Notes: generated by a model not told the origin, from the sequence alone. A DNA stretch of 64,000 nt from Mesostigma viride (GCA_009746045.1 RPFO01000154.1:8330693-8394692); one strand, 5' to 3'; numbered from the stretch's first letter, positions 29,931 to 38,133 are shown. Translations and numbers: made by a program.

Positions 29931-30163
29931 GAGCCGACAGGGAATTAAAGTGGTTGTATCGGACGCGGCACACGGTCGCGCGTCGAGGCCCGCGACGGTG
30001 AAGCGACAGGGGAAGAAAGGTGGTTTAATTACGGTTATGGCTATTTGTACTGATAAAGACAATTTGCATGCATTCTTTATTCATACAAATAACAAGTAAA
30101 GCGTAATTCGATCCCGTACTAACAAGCCCTCCATCAGGGTGAGAGGAGTGGCTCCAGCGCGAT
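29931..30163. other. Intergenic 3' flank of RING-like gene
   Basis: No coding signal. AT-rich near 30,040-30,105 with a complement AATAAAGAATG that may serve as a poly(A) signal for the gene on the minus strand. Confidence 0.4.
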
Positions 30164-30826
30164 CTACTCGCTAGTCTTAAACTGCGTGTTCAGCTTTGCC
30201 TGCATGGACAGGATGACGCTGTAACGGAAAAACGGGTGCTGCAACTGCACCGGAGCCTTGTGCGAGTTAGAAACCATGCAGCCCGGACACGGGATCGAGG
30301 ACCGCCCGGCCTTGGCGCTGTCCTCCAAGGCCATGACGATACAGTCGAAGCAAAAGCCGGACTTGTGCTTGTGCATCTCCTCCATTTCGCAAGGGTGGAA
30401 AAGCATCGTGGCGTTCGTGACGCTCGTTTCGCACACCATACACCGCAAATCTTCGTACGGATCCCCGGCCTTGGACCACAGTTCCCGCATCCCCTTGCTA
30501 GCGGAATCGAAGATATGCCCCCCTGGCATGCTCTCCAGGGACTCGAGGGACGCCAGCCACAGGATTTCGGACTCGGTCAGATCGCACCCCTTGACTTTCT
30601 GGACGGACGCCACGAATTTTCGGCGCGTCTCTTCGTTGATTTGGGCGTTGTCGGCGGCGATGCAATCGTCGCAGTGGCCCGCCCGTTGCGAATTCAGGGG
30701 CGTGGCGCGGCCGAAACTGGAGGGGTGGTCCTTCTCGTCCAGGCTGCACTGGGGGCAAACGGCATGCGCGGGTTCCCGCCATTTGCGCTTCAAGGCGTTG
30801 GAAACGATGGGGCTAGCGGAAGCCAT
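30164..30826 (-). CDS. RING-like zinc-finger protein
   Basis: 220 residues starting MASASPIVSN. An N-terminal CPQC/CDDC set precedes a helical region. The C-terminal half has CMVC, then C-x-EMEEMHKHKSGFC-type Cys/His spacing, CFDC, and finally CPGC, which fits a RING or RING-like fold at about residues 130-185. It resembles the C-terminal finger of the palindrome RING protein (CDIC...CYDC...CPFC). A third member of the local ubiquitin-ligase-like set is therefore likely. The TATA box about 110 bp upstream and the GATTCGATTCG run next to the ATG match the other genes of this region. Confidence 0.6.
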   Translation of the reverse strand: MASASPIVSNALKRKWREPAHAVCPQCSLDEKDHPSSFGRATPLNSQRAGHCDDCIAADNAQINEETRRKFVASVQKVKGCDLTESEILWLASLESLESMPGGHIFDSASKGMRELWSKAGDPYEDLRCMVCETSVTNATMLFHPCEMEEMHKHKSGFCFDCIVMALEDSAKAGRSSIPCPGCMVSNSHKAPVQLQHPFFRYSVILSMQAKLNTQFKTSE

Positions 30827-31146
30827 TTCGATTCGATTCGATGCGATTCGATGCGATTCGAGTCGAGTCGACAGACGGTGAATCGGAAGTAGAGAAAGAG
30901 AGCGGAGTGGGCTGCGGATCGGGGTGCCCGGATTTTTATAGACCGGAAACCGCGTGGAAGCGCCGCGCCGACGATCGAATATTCGACCTTATCCGCATCT
31001 TTTTCGGATCTGTGCATACCGCGCGTGGCGCGAGTTTGTGGGTATAACTTGCCGCGCCAGGCCGGACTTTGCCAACACACCCGCGCTCTCCCAGAAAGAA
31101 TCGTGCGCGTTGGGGTCGTACGATTGCGTTTGAATCGTATCGTACC
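30827..31146. promoter_or_regulatory. Divergent promoter region
   Basis: No gene. It holds a GATTCGATGCGATTCGA iterated block (30,830-30,870), a TATA box for the RING-like gene, and the 5' flank of the F-box-like gene with CGTTTGAATCGTATCG near its start. Confidence 0.5.
30933..30940 (-). promoter_or_regulatory. TATA box of RING-like gene
   Basis: TATAAAAA on the minus strand about 110 bp upstream of the ATG at 30,826. Confidence 0.55.
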
Positions 31147-31827
31147 ATGGAGTCGCCAAACGACTGCGGACTCTCGCTGTTTGAATCGTTGCCGCGCGAA
31201 CTCATCCAAAAGATCTTCGACCGTTCGTACCCGGACGGTTACGCCCTGAGCAAGACCCTGCAGCCGCACTTCGATGTCGTGAAGGCGAAAAAGGTCGAGG
31301 CCGCGGAGGTAAAGTCCAAGGAGCTGCGCGTGATGGACTTGGTCCTGGACGTGTCGAAAGAGCTGGCGGTCCGCCAGGACGAAGACTTCGACGATAACGA
31401 CCTCAACCCGATGTTCGCCGAAAGGAGCGACGAGCAGTTGCGCGGAGTCGTCCAGGCCGCGTGCGTGGACAGGATCGAGGAGTGCGAAGACGCGGCCTAC
31501 ACGCCGCGCGGGCGGAAGGAGGAGAAGCTCTGGGCCCAGTGGGAGGAGCTCGAGTACGGGATCCGCAACATCATGGGCCTCCGCGTGTTCCGCAGGACGC
31601 GGCAGAGGATTGAGGAGCGGCTCTACGACGTGTTGTCGAAGAACCTGCCGTTCGGCGAGCGGATCTCGTGTTTCGCCAACAAGGTGTACAACCAGATCGC
31701 GCGGCAGGAACAGATGGCCGGGAGGAAGACGGAGGGACCGGGGTGGGACTACGGCTTCGGTTGGTGGAGGGCCGCCGCGGATGCTCACTGGGCCAACTTC
31801 CGCAACACGGAGGTCCTGAAGCCCTAG
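31147..31827 (+). CDS. F-box-like protein
   Basis: 226 residues from MESPNDCG, chosen because it is the first ATG after the promoter and leads straight into the motif. Residues about 10-45 (LFESLPRELIQKIFDRSYPDGYALSKTL) follow the F-box pattern: LP, then a hydrophobic helix, then an alternating helix. F-boxes bind Skp1 and bring substrates to SCF ubiquitin ligases, and giant viruses often encode several. The rest is charged and helical, with no WD, LRR or kelch repeats. It ends 5 nt before the stop of the convergent gene at 31,833. Confidence 0.5.
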   Translation: MESPNDCGLSLFESLPRELIQKIFDRSYPDGYALSKTLQPHFDVVKAKKVEAAEVKSKELRVMDLVLDVSKELAVRQDEDFDDNDLNPMFAERSDEQLRGVVQAACVDRIEECEDAAYTPRGRKEEKLWAQWEELEYGIRNIMGLRVFRRTRQRIEERLYDVLSKNLPFGERISCFANKVYNQIARQEQMAGRKTEGPGWDYGFGWWRAAADAHWANFRNTEVLKP

Positions 31828-31832
31828 AGGGT

Positions 31833-32063
31833 TTAGTCATACCCCGTGGGAAGGCGAGAGGGCGACGCGCGTTTCAGGAAACGCGGAGGAACCAATCTCG
31901 GCCGAGACGGCTGGACGATCAAAGGGATACGGAAGTGGATGTCGATAGGGGGTAGGATGTCGGGAGGGATGGATGTCGGGAACAGAAAGTTGCGCGTTTT
32001 GTCGTAGATCGCCTTCGCGCGAACCCTGGACGCCTCTTTAATAATAAAAGGAACGGTTTTCAT
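31833..32063 (-). CDS. Small hypothetical protein
   Basis: 76 residues from the first ATG (MKTVPFIIKE). The frame is open 19 codons further upstream but without ATG. Pro/Ile/Arg-rich with a basic C-terminus. No recognised domain. Convergent with the F-box-like gene with a 5-nt gap, as in compact viral genomes. Confidence 0.45.
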   Translation of the reverse strand: MKTVPFIIKEASRVRAKAIYDKTRNFLFPTSIPPDILPPIDIHFRIPLIVQPSRPRLVPPRFLKRASPSRLPTGYD

Positions 32064-32121
32064 GACATCCGAGATGTTGCAATACTCATCTATAATTATC
32101 CATACGCATCTAGGATCCACG

Positions 32122-32424
32122 TCAACTTCGGCGTTTTTTAGCGCGCTTGCTGGCCCCCGTGTGGCCCGTCCCGGCTTCTTGTTCGGCGTATTTATTCAGA
32201 TAGTCTTTCTGAGTGAGTGGCTGAAGCGCGTCGTTTAAATATTCCGCCATTTCTAATTGACCCCGATCTCTCGTGTTTATATCCTTCAATTTCGAAATGC
32301 GGTCTTCGAAATACGGTGCATATTGCGCCGGTGCGTTCTTGTACATCTGTTTGTAAATGTCAGACCATTGATTCGTGAGTCGCGCGTGAAAATTCGGCGG
32401 AAATATCTTTTCCGTACACCGCAA
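32122..32424 (-). CDS. Small hypothetical protein, start uncertain
   Basis: The frame of up to 100 residues has coding character (FPPNFHARLTNQWSDIYKQ) but no ATG until codon 27 (32,346). Either a non-ATG start is used, a frameshift separates it from an upstream start, or the shorter 74-residue form is real. The tail is very basic (SKRAKKRRS), suggesting nuclear or nucleic-acid association. Not recognised. Confidence 0.45.
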   Translation of the reverse strand: MRCTEKIFPPNFHARLTNQWSDIYKQMYKNAPAQYAPYFEDRISKLKDINTRDRGQLEMAEYLNDALQPLTQKDYLNKYAEQEAGTGHTGASKRAKKRRS

Positions 32425-32432
32425 GAAGCGTG

Positions 32433-32702
32433 ATGGGGTGCATCGAGAGCAAGCAGTCCGAGCCCGAGTGGAGCGACCGCCGGATCGCGTCGTCCGTCCA
32501 CCTGCGTTTCAGTGAGGACGAGGCGGACGCGGAGAGGACGCTGATGCGCCGGATCCTGAGCAAGATCCGGCGCGACAGGCAGGAGGTGTCGGCGCGGGGT
32601 CGACGAAGCGCGTGTGTCTCGCGCCCGTCGGCGTCCACCGTGTATGAGCTCGGAGGGGACTTGGGGGAGATGGGCGAGGAGAAGCCATGGACCGTGTATT
32701 GA
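32433..32702 (+). CDS. Putative N-myristoylated small protein
   Basis: 89 residues. The N-terminus MGCIESKQ matches the N-myristoylation rule (Gly2, Ser6, Lys7), with Cys3 as a likely palmitoylation site, so it should attach to the cytoplasmic face of membranes. The remainder is charged and Arg/Ser-rich. It is divergent from the gene at 32,122-32,424, whose 5' end nearly touches it. Similar MG-starting proteins occur in virion membranes of large DNA viruses. The function here is inferred only. Confidence 0.5.
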   Translation: MGCIESKQSEPEWSDRRIASSVHLRFSEDEADAERTLMRRILSKIRRDRQEVSARGRRSACVSRPSASTVYELGGDLGEMGEEKPWTVY

Positions 32703-32716
32703 CGCGACACAATTTT

Positions 32717-33124
32717 TTAGCGCTTGGAACGCTTGCGTCTGTGCCTCCGCTGGTTGATCGTGTGGTATCGCACGCGGGCCATCTGGGCGGCGTGGGCGAT
32801 CTGCGCGTTCGCGGCCGCGTCGATCGGGGGCAGGGCGGACGCGTCGGTCGCGGTCGTGGCGGCGGCGGTGCTGGACGAGTAGGGCACGCCGCCCTCCACG
32901 CCGTTGATCTCGTAGTAGGAGGGGTTCCCCGCTGGCGCGCTCAGCTCCGGGACGCTGACGGGGTCGTACTGCGCCAGGGAGCAGGTGGACACGGGGCGCG
33001 TGGTCGCGCTCTCCCTCGCCTTGTGCGCCCTCTTGCGCGCGTGACTGGCGCACGTCTTGTACCCGGCCCGGGCCTGGTTGTTGCAGGGACGCTGGGTCGA
33101 CTTGCACTTGGCGGTGCACTTCAT
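32717..33124 (-). CDS. Short zinc-module protein (C-x-C-x2-H family)
   Basis: 135 residues from MKCTAKCKS. A longer frame starts at 33,241 but would overlap the next gene. The N-terminal 30 residues form a compact Cys/His module (CKSTQRPC, then TCASH) followed by a basic KRAHKAR stretch. The middle is Ser/Thr/Ala-rich, and the C-terminus is strongly basic (RRHRRKRSKR). Six other proteins in this window carry the same module. Small modules of this kind are common in marseillevirus- and iridovirus-like genomes, where their role is not known. Confidence 0.6.
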   Translation of the reverse strand: MKCTAKCKSTQRPCNNQARAGYKTCASHARKRAHKARESATTRPVSTCSLAQYDPVSVPELSAPAGNPSYYEINGVEGGVPYSSSTAAATTATDASALPPIDAAANAQIAHAAQMARVRYHTINQRRHRRKRSKR

Positions 33125-33183
33125 GGGTGCGGTCTGTGATACTTGTTTCCGAGAAATTGTTTTGTGCCGCAGTTTCGTCTTTC

Positions 33184-33444
33184 TCATGAGTAGTATGTCT
33201 CCGCTCTCGACATGGCCGCCTTCCTCAGATTTTTGTCCCATTTTATCCAGGACGAGGCAAACACGAGGAATGTGATCACCGTGGTTCCCGTAAGGCCGTA
33301 CATTGCATACTTCATGTTCCGTTTCGTTTTATCGGAATAATTTAAGCCTTTCATGCTTGTCACGACGAGTAAGGCGATCAGAACGGGTAATTCCAAAAAA
33401 AGTGCGATGAAAGCAGACTGGGCGATGTATGGGGAAATATCCAT
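33184..33444 (-). CDS. Small two-helix membrane protein
   Basis: 86 residues with two hydrophobic segments, about residues 9-30 (AFIALFLELPVLIALLVV) and 46-67 (MYGLTGTTVITFLVFAS), separated by a short basic loop. The C-terminus is charged. It is likely a virion or endomembrane protein. The gene sits in a run of minus-strand small genes with short gaps. Confidence 0.6.
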   Translation of the reverse strand: MDISPYIAQSAFIALFLELPVLIALLVVTSMKGLNYSDKTKRNMKYAMYGLTGTTVITFLVFASSWIKWDKNLRKAAMSRAETYYS

Positions 33445-33464
33445 GGACGTGCTTTAAATACATG

Positions 33465-33704
33465 CTATATTATATTGTAGCCTCGAATCCGGTCGGCCAC
33501 GGGCGTCGAAACGCCCAGGAGCAGGTGCAGCGACTCGCCCACCAGGACCAATCCCGCGAACGCCAGCATAACTGTGTGTGGGTCTGTCGCGCTCCTCTTC
33601 CACGCGTAGACTGCCGCCCATGCCGCGAGGAGGGTCGCGACCCAGTCGAAGACGGCCGTTCGCCCGATCCGGGGGGTCCGGAGCGCGGACACGAGAGAGG
33701 ACAT
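33465..33704 (-). CDS. Small membrane protein
   Basis: 79 residues from MSSLVSALRT. Codons further upstream lack an ATG. Two hydrophobic stretches, WVATLLAAWAAVYAW and TVMLAFAGLVLVGESLHLLL, suggest a membrane hairpin. Unrecognised. The short gap to the next minus-strand gene suggests a late small-gene cluster. Confidence 0.5.
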   Translation of the reverse strand: MSSLVSALRTPRIGRTAVFDWVATLLAAWAAVYAWKRSATDPHTVMLAFAGLVLVGESLHLLLGVSTPVADRIRGYNII

Positions 33705-33742
33705 GTGTCTGTTACAGGGTGCGTACACAATTACGGAGGCGG

Positions 33743-34294
33743 TCAGGGGTATTCGGGTTCGGCGGACAGGTGGGGGTAACTGTTACCAGCATGCGGGTTC
33801 CACGGGGGCGGAGGAGGCGGGTTCCGTGCAAAAAACCGCCCGTGCGTGAACGGGACGCCGTAGCTCAACATGGACTGTTCGAGCGGCGTCGTTTGCTGGT
33901 AAGACGCCCGGGGCCAGCGGGGAGGGGGCGGCCGGGGCTGAGGGTTCGGATCGTAGGTGGGTTCCTCGAACGGGCCGGCGCTCACGGGGTTCCAAGCGGG
34001 GGCGTTCACGTACACGTCTTCTTCCGAGTCGTCCATTGCCGGGTCGGCGTCTTCGACGTGCTCAGACCCCTCTTCGGAATCGGCCGTGACGGCGTCTTCT
34101 TCCGACATCTTGTCTCCGTCGACCGGATCTGCTCGGACTCGATGTCGTTTCGACGTCTTCCGCTTGCGTCGACCGTGCAAGGCGCACCGTTTCGCGCCTT
34201 TGGCCGCGACGACTCGCTGGCAGGGCGTGTGCGCCAGTGTCTTGGCCCCGCACACGCGGCGGGGGCGGGGGCGTCTCGAAGCGGGCGCGGGCAT
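33743..34294 (-). CDS. Short zinc-module protein with acidic middle
   Basis: 183 residues. An N-terminal basic leader is followed by the family module (VCGAKTLAHTPC, then CALHGRRK). After it come an acidic region (SEEDAVTADSEEGSEHVEDAD) and a Pro-rich tail with PPPPPPW. Domain order (zinc module, acidic, Pro-rich) suggests an adaptor-like disordered protein. Unrecognised otherwise. Confidence 0.6.
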   Translation of the reverse strand: MPAPASRRPRPRRVCGAKTLAHTPCQRVVAAKGAKRCALHGRRKRKTSKRHRVRADPVDGDKMSEEDAVTADSEEGSEHVEDADPAMDDSEEDVYVNAPAWNPVSAGPFEEPTYDPNPQPRPPPPRWPRASYQQTTPLEQSMLSYGVPFTHGRFFARNPPPPPPWNPHAGNSYPHLSAEPEYP

Positions 34295-34380
34295 CTCTGA
34301 TGATAAGGAGTGTCATAATTTCCGGCCCGCGCTCTCGTCCGGCGCAAAAAATCCGCGTTCCTCGTAGCGAACGCGCGCAA

Positions 34381-35697
34381 ATGACCAAGCCGGACATGTA
34401 CGACCCGGGCGTCGCCCACCAGCTAGAGCCGCACCCGATCAAGCGGATGAAGACCAACTACACCATCCGGAAGGAGGTGGGGGACGTGCAGTACCCGCTC
34501 GAGATCCGGTACCAGTTCCTGGACCGGACGCTGTTCCTGTGGGTGCCGATCCCGACCGGGTACACGAGCCCGCTGACCGAGTTTCTGTCGAAGCCCACGC
34601 CTGGGCGGCTGCCCATCCGCGACATCGCGTACGTGCAGATGGACGTGCGCAACCGCGACAAAGAGCACACGCCGCGGGAGGAGGGGGAGGAGGAGAAGTC
34701 GAAGGCGCTGAAGGGCAACTACCTCTACCTCGAGTGGTTCTACAACCGGCCGCAGCAGTTCGAGGAAGGCACGGACGAGGAGAGAATATCGCTCCGGGGG
34801 TTCGGAAGGTACTTGTTGTGCACGGGGATCCGTCTCGTTGTGGACAAGGGTTTGTTCAAAAAACCCGAAAATGCCGTCATGGGGCTCGAGGCCGGCGGCG
34901 GACACTGCAAGAGGGAGAGCAAGTTCCGAGCCGAAGTGAACGCCATGACCCTTCAGGAGCTGGACGAGTATCTGAAAAAACACGAGTTTACGTACAATTA
35001 CGTGCAGTCGGAACTGAAGAGAATGAAGAAGGAGTCGGAAAAGGTCGCGTTCCAGAGAACCACCGTGTGCGAAATAAAGGACAACCTGATGTTGATGAAC
35101 TACTATAAGGACACGTACGGAATGAAGTGCTACGACAAACGCAACGGGCTCGGGTTCCTCATGGAGGCCCCTTTGCAGCAGGTCATTTCGGCATGCGGGA
35201 AGCCGTACACGGACCCCAAGGAGTTCTTGGAAGACCTGAACGTTTCCCGGTCTCGGTCGGGCCGGTCCACGCGCTCGGCGTCCGCGTCCATCGCTTCGGC
35301 GCCATCCGCAGAGTCCGCCACGCGGCCGGCGGAGGCCACCGCCACGTCGCGCAAGGCCGAGCCGGATGAACCTCCTCCCCCCGCTCCCGCCCCTGCGCAG
35401 ACCATCGAGGTGGCGACGCGCGTGCTCCGGTCGTCGGCCGCGAAGTTGACGGAAGCCGTCGAGCGTCTGCAGGCGACGCGTCCGGCGCCTCCTCCTCCGG
35501 CGCCAGCTCCAGCCCCCGTTACCGACCCTGCGCCCGCGCCCGAGCGGCAGTCTGGCCGGCAGAGGCGCGCGAAGGCGAAGTCGATCATACGGGTTCGGAC
35601 GCGGGGCGAGGCGCGCGAGTTCGCGGAGAAGTCCCAGCGCGAGATCCGGCAGATAGAGAGGGACATCCGCGCGGCCAGGAGGCTCGCGAGCGCTTAA
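34381..35697 (+). CDS. GNAT-like protein with Pro/Ala-rich tail
   Basis: 438 residues from MTKPDMYDPG. The pattern at about residues 138-165 (LRGFGRYLLCTGIRLVV) fits the acetyl-CoA pyrophosphate loop and helix of GNAT acetyltransferases (R/Q-x-x-G-x-G/A). The segment about residues 238-252 (LMLMNYYKDTYGMKCY) fits the usual late helix-strand NxxxxxYxxxGF. From about residue 290 the protein is Pro/Ala/Ser-rich and ends in a basic helix. GNAT enzymes acetylate small amines or protein N-termini and lysines. The substrate cannot be read here, and the assignment is by pattern only. Confidence 0.4.
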   Translation: MTKPDMYDPGVAHQLEPHPIKRMKTNYTIRKEVGDVQYPLEIRYQFLDRTLFLWVPIPTGYTSPLTEFLSKPTPGRLPIRDIAYVQMDVRNRDKEHTPREEGEEEKSKALKGNYLYLEWFYNRPQQFEEGTDEERISLRGFGRYLLCTGIRLVVDKGLFKKPENAVMGLEAGGGHCKRESKFRAEVNAMTLQELDEYLKKHEFTYNYVQSELKRMKKESEKVAFQRTTVCEIKDNLMLMNYYKDTYGMKCYDKRNGLGFLMEAPLQQVISACGKPYTDPKEFLEDLNVSRSRSGRSTRSASASIASAPSAESATRPAEATATSRKAEPDEPPPPAPAPAQTIEVATRVLRSSAAKLTEAVERLQATRPAPPPPAPAPAPVTDPAPAPERQSGRQRRAKAKSIIRVRTRGEAREFAEKSQREIRQIERDIRAARRLASA

Positions 35698-35761
35698 ACA
35701 TGGTCGCACGCACGGCCAAACGCGGACTTTTTTAATCGTGGGTTCCGGTAGTCGAGTCGGA

Positions 35762-36778
35762 ATGGCCCGCGTAGTGCGATTGCTCTCCGCGCCGTCGTTC
35801 GCGCGGCCGGTCGCGAGCAAGGACCCGGACAAATGGGTGTGCGTGGGACGCAAGCCTAAGGCGCCCGCCGTGACGAAGATCTACAACGAGGAGGTGTTTT
35901 TGTACCCGAGCAAGTACAAAAACACGACCCTCGCCGTCCGTAACGTTTGTCCGCACCGGGGCGCGCGACTCTCCTTCCAGAGCCGGATCGAGGACGATTG
36001 CGTGCGATGCGCGTACCACGGCATGCACTGGGGTCCGGAAAACAACGCGAACAACTACCTCCCTGTGAAGGAGGACGGCGAGCTGGTCTGGGTGAACGCG
36101 GGAATCGGCGAGGGCGACTCGGAGCCCCCGACGATGCCGGAGTTCGCGGACCCGGGGTACCGCACCTTTTCGTACGTGACGTACATCCGCGCGCACCCCC
36201 AGATCATCATGGAGAACCTGCTGGATTACGCGCACCTGGAGCACGTGCACAAGGTGAAGATCGTCGACGCGAAGAACACGGACGCCAAACTCGGCGCGGC
36301 CGAGGAGGCCGACAGGGGCAAGAGCGTGTACAGCTACCCCGTGACCAACGAGATGGCGGGGCGCCTGCTGCTGCTCCTGATGCCGGCCGAGGGCAAAGGG
36401 CCCGCCCCCGCCCCGGGTAGCATGCGGATCTCGGTCGAGAACGAGTTCCGGTTGCCGTACACCTCGAGTCTCCGCTTTTTGGTGTCAGGACACGATAATC
36501 CGGCGCTGGTGCTGTGGTTCAGCGTGCTGCCGTACGAGCGCGACAACTCGATGGTCACGTGCCGCGTGTCCCGCAACATCTTAGTGGAGCCCGCGTGGGA
36601 CTTCCTCTTTTGGCTTCTGAACGCCCTGCCCTTGAAGGAGGACGACGACATCGTCCGCCACGTGGTGGAGGACGAGTGGTACAAGAACCGGCTCACCCCG
36701 AGCGACCGTTTCATCAAGCTGTTCCGCGAGTGCATGAAGAAGCGCTACGGGGCCGTGTTCATGGAGCCCTTTGCGTGA
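35762..36778 (+). CDS. Rieske non-haem iron oxygenase
   Basis: 338 residues from MARVVRLL. The Rieske [2Fe-2S] site is complete: CPH at residues 63-65 and CAYH at 83-86. The mononuclear iron site follows as NLLDYAHLEHVH, with Asp155, His158 and His163 in the usual D-x2-H-x4-H layout. This is the architecture of ring-hydroxylating and demethylating oxygenases, including chloroplast pheophorbide a and chlorophyllide a oxygenases and bacterial vanillate demethylase. It accepts electrons from a ferredoxin or reductase and inserts oxygen into a substrate. No transit peptide is obvious. In an algal virus it could act on a chlorophyll breakdown product, a sterol or an aromatic. The choice cannot be made from the sequence. 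GC-rich like its viral neighbours, with no introns. Confidence 0.85.
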   Translation: MARVVRLLSAPSFARPVASKDPDKWVCVGRKPKAPAVTKIYNEEVFLYPSKYKNTTLAVRNVCPHRGARLSFQSRIEDDCVRCAYHGMHWGPENNANNYLPVKEDGELVWVNAGIGEGDSEPPTMPEFADPGYRTFSYVTYIRAHPQIIMENLLDYAHLEHVHKVKIVDAKNTDAKLGAAEEADRGKSVYSYPVTNEMAGRLLLLLMPAEGKGPAPAPGSMRISVENEFRLPYTSSLRFLVSGHDNPALVLWFSVLPYERDNSMVTCRVSRNILVEPAWDFLFWLLNALPLKEDDDIVRHVVEDEWYKNRLTPSDRFIKLFRECMKKRYGAVFMEPFA

Positions 36779-36787
36779 AGGAAGCGC

Positions 36788-36904
36788 TTAGAAGGAGAAC
36801 ATGGTCAGGAAGTCGTGAGGGCGGTGCCTGCGCGTCCTTCGGGCGCGGGTGCCGTGGCTCTTCTTGACGAACCTGCCTTTCTTGTCGCGTTTGGGTAGGG
36901 CCAT
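36788..36904 (-). CDS. Very basic 38-residue peptide
   Basis: A short frame starting MALPKRDKKGRF and ending in DFLTMFSF. Seventeen of 38 residues are Lys, Arg or His, the rest mostly small, with a hydrophobic C-terminal tip. An AT-rich TATATAA lies just upstream. It is convergent with the Rieske gene 9 nt away, filling the gap between genes as real viral genes do. Such peptides may neutralise packaged DNA (protamine-like) or act as membrane-active tips. This is inference. Confidence 0.45.
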   Translation of the reverse strand: MALPKRDKKGRFVKKSHGTRARRTRRHRPHDFLTMFSF

Positions 36905-36967
36905 GGGTGTATATAATACAAATCATGTATTTTTTCTGTCGGTGGATCATTATAATATGCCTGACCC

Positions 36968-37198
36968 ATGACGGTCGCGAGAAGGAATCGTCACATGTGT
37001 TCTGGAAGGACGAAGGAGAGACGACAATGCGGAAACGTTTGCGTAGGTCGCAGGAGGTATTGCCATCTCCACGGCAATCGTCACAGAGCGAGACAAGATA
37101 CGGAAACGGCGCAAACCAAGCCGGAAGCTAGTACGGGCGCGGCGCGGAAGAAAAGGAGCCGAAACGGTCCGCATTTTCCCGCGTCGGCGATTCGGTGA
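36968..37198 (+). CDS. Short zinc-module protein, probably N-terminal half of next gene
   Basis: 76 residues. The N-terminal MTVARRNRHMCSGR runs into the family module (CSGRTKERRQC, then YCHLHGNR). After a basic tail the frame closes at 37,198. The following frame (37,195-38,133) overlaps by 4 nt, starts only with GTG, and continues the basic, Pro-rich character. A single-base frameshift around 37,150-37,195 is therefore likely, and the two probably form one protein of about 390 residues. A real 4-nt overlap of two genes is the alternative. Confidence 0.5.
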   Translation: MTVARRNRHMCSGRTKERRQCGNVCVGRRRYCHLHGNRHRARQDTETAQTKPEASTGAARKKRSRNGPHFPASAIR

Positions 37199-38133
37199 AG
37201 AACGCGTGGTCTCATATCCGCGGGCTGTTTGAGAGGGAAGCAAAAGCCCCGACCCCTCCTCAGCCCGCGCCACCACCGCCGCCGCCGCTAGGCCGACAGT
37301 ATCAAGAACGAAACGACTATTTTCGATCGATCGGAAAACGGACGCCAGAAGAAGACATCCGAATGTTCAGGGAGGAAGGCAGATCCCAAAAAACGCCCCC
37401 GCGCGCCTCCGCGCCCCCTAGGACAGCCCCCCATCCCACCCCCATGCCCGCACCGCGCGCTTCGTCGACCCCGCCGCCGGCTGCGAAGAGGGAACCGCAG
37501 CCATCAATGGGTCCGAAGAGTCGCGCTGTCCCTCCCGCGCCGTCGGGGTATAAGACTTGGAAAGACGAACACCAGGAACAGTTGCGAAGAATGAAGGAAA
37601 GAGAAGAGGCGTATATGCGGCAGAGGGCGGAGTTTGACGAGAAATTGCGGAAAGACGCGGAGGAGAAGCAAAGGAACGCGTGGACGAAGAACAGACAGGA
37701 AGAGGCAAAGCGGACGTTTGAAAAAGAGAGAAGACCCCCTCCTCAAGCCCCCCCGCGTAGGCCTGTGCGGCTAGACCCCTTGCCTAAACAGAATCTCACA
37801 AAGGGCGAGAAGGCGTGGAATACCATGGTGGCGAAGAACGAAGGTTGGAACGCGAACGAGTTGCAGGCAGCCAAACAGTTGCGGGATGATTTTGTCCGAC
37901 TCGTGAACATGGAAAATCCGACCAAGGTGGAGAGGAAACTTGCGTTCAAAACCATGCATCCGGACAAGGTGAGGTTTCTCCACCCGAACATGAACACGAG
38001 AGGAATGCAAAGTTTATACGACAATGCTTTTAAATACGTTATGGCCAACGTCCACGTTCCTGGTCAGAAGCGGCGGCGGCGCGCGAAGTCGGTGCGAAAG
38101 GTAGCGAAGAAGCGAACACGCGCGCTCCAGTGA
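37195..38133 (+). CDS. J-domain-like protein, 5' end frame-shifted
   Basis: 312 residues in the open frame, first ATG well inside (about 37,363). After a Pro-rich section and a long charged coiled coil (residues about 120-180) comes a helix-loop-helix with the signature HPDK at residues 255-258 (AFKTMHPDKVRF). Next is a helix with YDNAFKYVM, as in DnaJ-type J domains. The C-terminus is basic (RRRRAKSVRKVAKKRT). J domains stimulate Hsp70 ATPase. Here the domain is near the C-terminus and the preceding helix is atypical, so interaction with host Hsp70 is only a possibility. Confidence 0.5.
   Translation: MKNAWSHIRGLFEREAKAPTPPQPAPPPPPPLGRQYQERNDYFRSIGKRTPEEDIRMFREEGRSQKTPPRASAPPRTAPHPTPMPAPRASSTPPPAAKREPQPSMGPKSRAVPPAPSGYKTWKDEHQEQLRRMKEREEAYMRQRAEFDEKLRKDAEEKQRNAWTKNRQEEAKRTFEKERRPPPQAPPRRPVRLDPLPKQNLTKGEKAWNTMVAKNEGWNANELQAAKQLRDDFVRLVNMENPTKVERKLAFKTMHPDKVRFLHPNMNTRGMQSLYDNAFKYVMANVHVPGQKRRRRAKSVRKVAKKRTRALQ

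Noticed and set aside
34423-35853. 476-codon minus-strand ORF opposite the GNAT-like gene
   Set aside because: Arg/Leu/His-rich antisense shadow typical of GC-rich coding DNA. The plus strand has domain-like patterns.
37504-37746. Minus-strand ORF of 80 codons within the J-domain-like gene
   Set aside because: Antisense of a Pro/Arg-rich region without any motif.
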